In this document: positions 63,621 through 64,000 of the stretch, piece by piece | Layout of the letters: each line of letters opens with the position of its first letter | How positions within the stretch are numbered: the first letter of the stretch is position 1 | From: Glandiceps talaboti | Taxonomy: Eukaryota > Hemichordata > Enteropneusta > Spengelidae | DNA length: 64,000 bases | Direction of reading: 5' to 3' | NCBI RefSeq assembly: GCF_964340395.1 | Contig: NC_135557.1 | Coordinates: 13,185,546 to 13,249,545, forward strand | The notes under the pieces: model-generated | Databases searched by the model: none | Told to the model about the DNA's origin: nothing | The model's input: only the letters and a program-made list of their open reading frames with translations | Program-made: the position numbers and the translations under genes

Positions 63621-64000
63621 ATATGATTTTGGGTGATAAAATATTATCTTGGTACCTTACTCAATAGGGAACTTGCAATCTAGACTGAGCATGCTCAGAT
63701 GCAACGGACTATGAAATTATCTGTGGTTATCGTAATACCTAATCTGGAGCTACTGATAAAAAACCTATAGTCAGGGTAAACTATGAATTGACCATTCGTG
63801 GTTGCAAACAATGTAACGGGAGTGTTTACAATACCAATTTATTAGTATTTATTATCACATTTCCCATGATGCAACATTCAACATGGCGGGTTTGCAAGTT
63901 CCCTATTTTGAAATCTTGTACAGAAGTCCTACTGCACTTCACATCATGTGTTCAGCTATTTCTGGAATTTCAACACGATTTCAAAGTTGAATAAGTTACT

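Overview
The window is animal nuclear DNA: genes are split into many short exons with GT-AG introns and the sequence is AT-rich, full of microsatellites, minisatellites and small DNA transposons. The protein families (HINFP, H2A.X, CHEK1, a kringle/PAN/LDLa-bearing DEG/ENaC channel) fit a marine invertebrate deuterostome such as a cephalochordate or hemichordate, but the sequence alone does not prove the species.

Layout. 1-5.7 kb: no gene seen, old duplicated repeats and microsatellites. 5.73-6.35 kb (+): a two-exon gene for a 90-residue secreted peptide that I do not recognise, carrying two HWG motifs. 6.94-26.27 kb (+): a 23-exon gene whose splice phases all join, giving a 1401-residue DEG/ENaC-family cation channel. 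Its extracellular region carries an insert of 871 residues with 12 modules in the order LDLa x3, PAN x2, kringle x3, PAN x3, LDLa. 26.3-34.9 kb: gene-free, with SINE/LINE-like remnants and local duplications. 34.88-47.9 kb (-): HINFP, the zinc-finger activator of histone H4 genes, nine coding exons (720 residues) plus a probable untranslated first exon; the last exon contains about 17 copies of a 10-residue repeat. 48.40-49.39 kb (+): an intronless D-2-hydroxyacid dehydrogenase (glyoxylate/hydroxypyruvate reductase-like), head-to-head with HINFP. 50.23-50.65 kb (+): an intronless H2A.X-type histone ending in SQEY. 51.8-55.5 kb: a TTAA-flanked MITE, a 1.9-kb array of 30-bp repeats and two further MITEs. 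57.70-63.27 kb (-): the 3' two thirds of CHEK1, from the kinase DFG motif to the stop; the N-lobe exons lie beyond the right edge.

How the genes relate. HINFP, H2A.X and CHEK1 all act in S phase and the DNA-damage response, and all three orthologues lie on human 11q23-q24, so this looks like an old linkage group. The channel and the small secreted peptide are close neighbours on the same strand; a ligand-channel relation is only a hypothesis.

The most unusual signals are (1) the modular DEG/ENaC channel, with every insert exon phase 1-1, and (2) at least five places in three genes where short tandem or dispersed repeats contain copies of a neighbouring splice junction.
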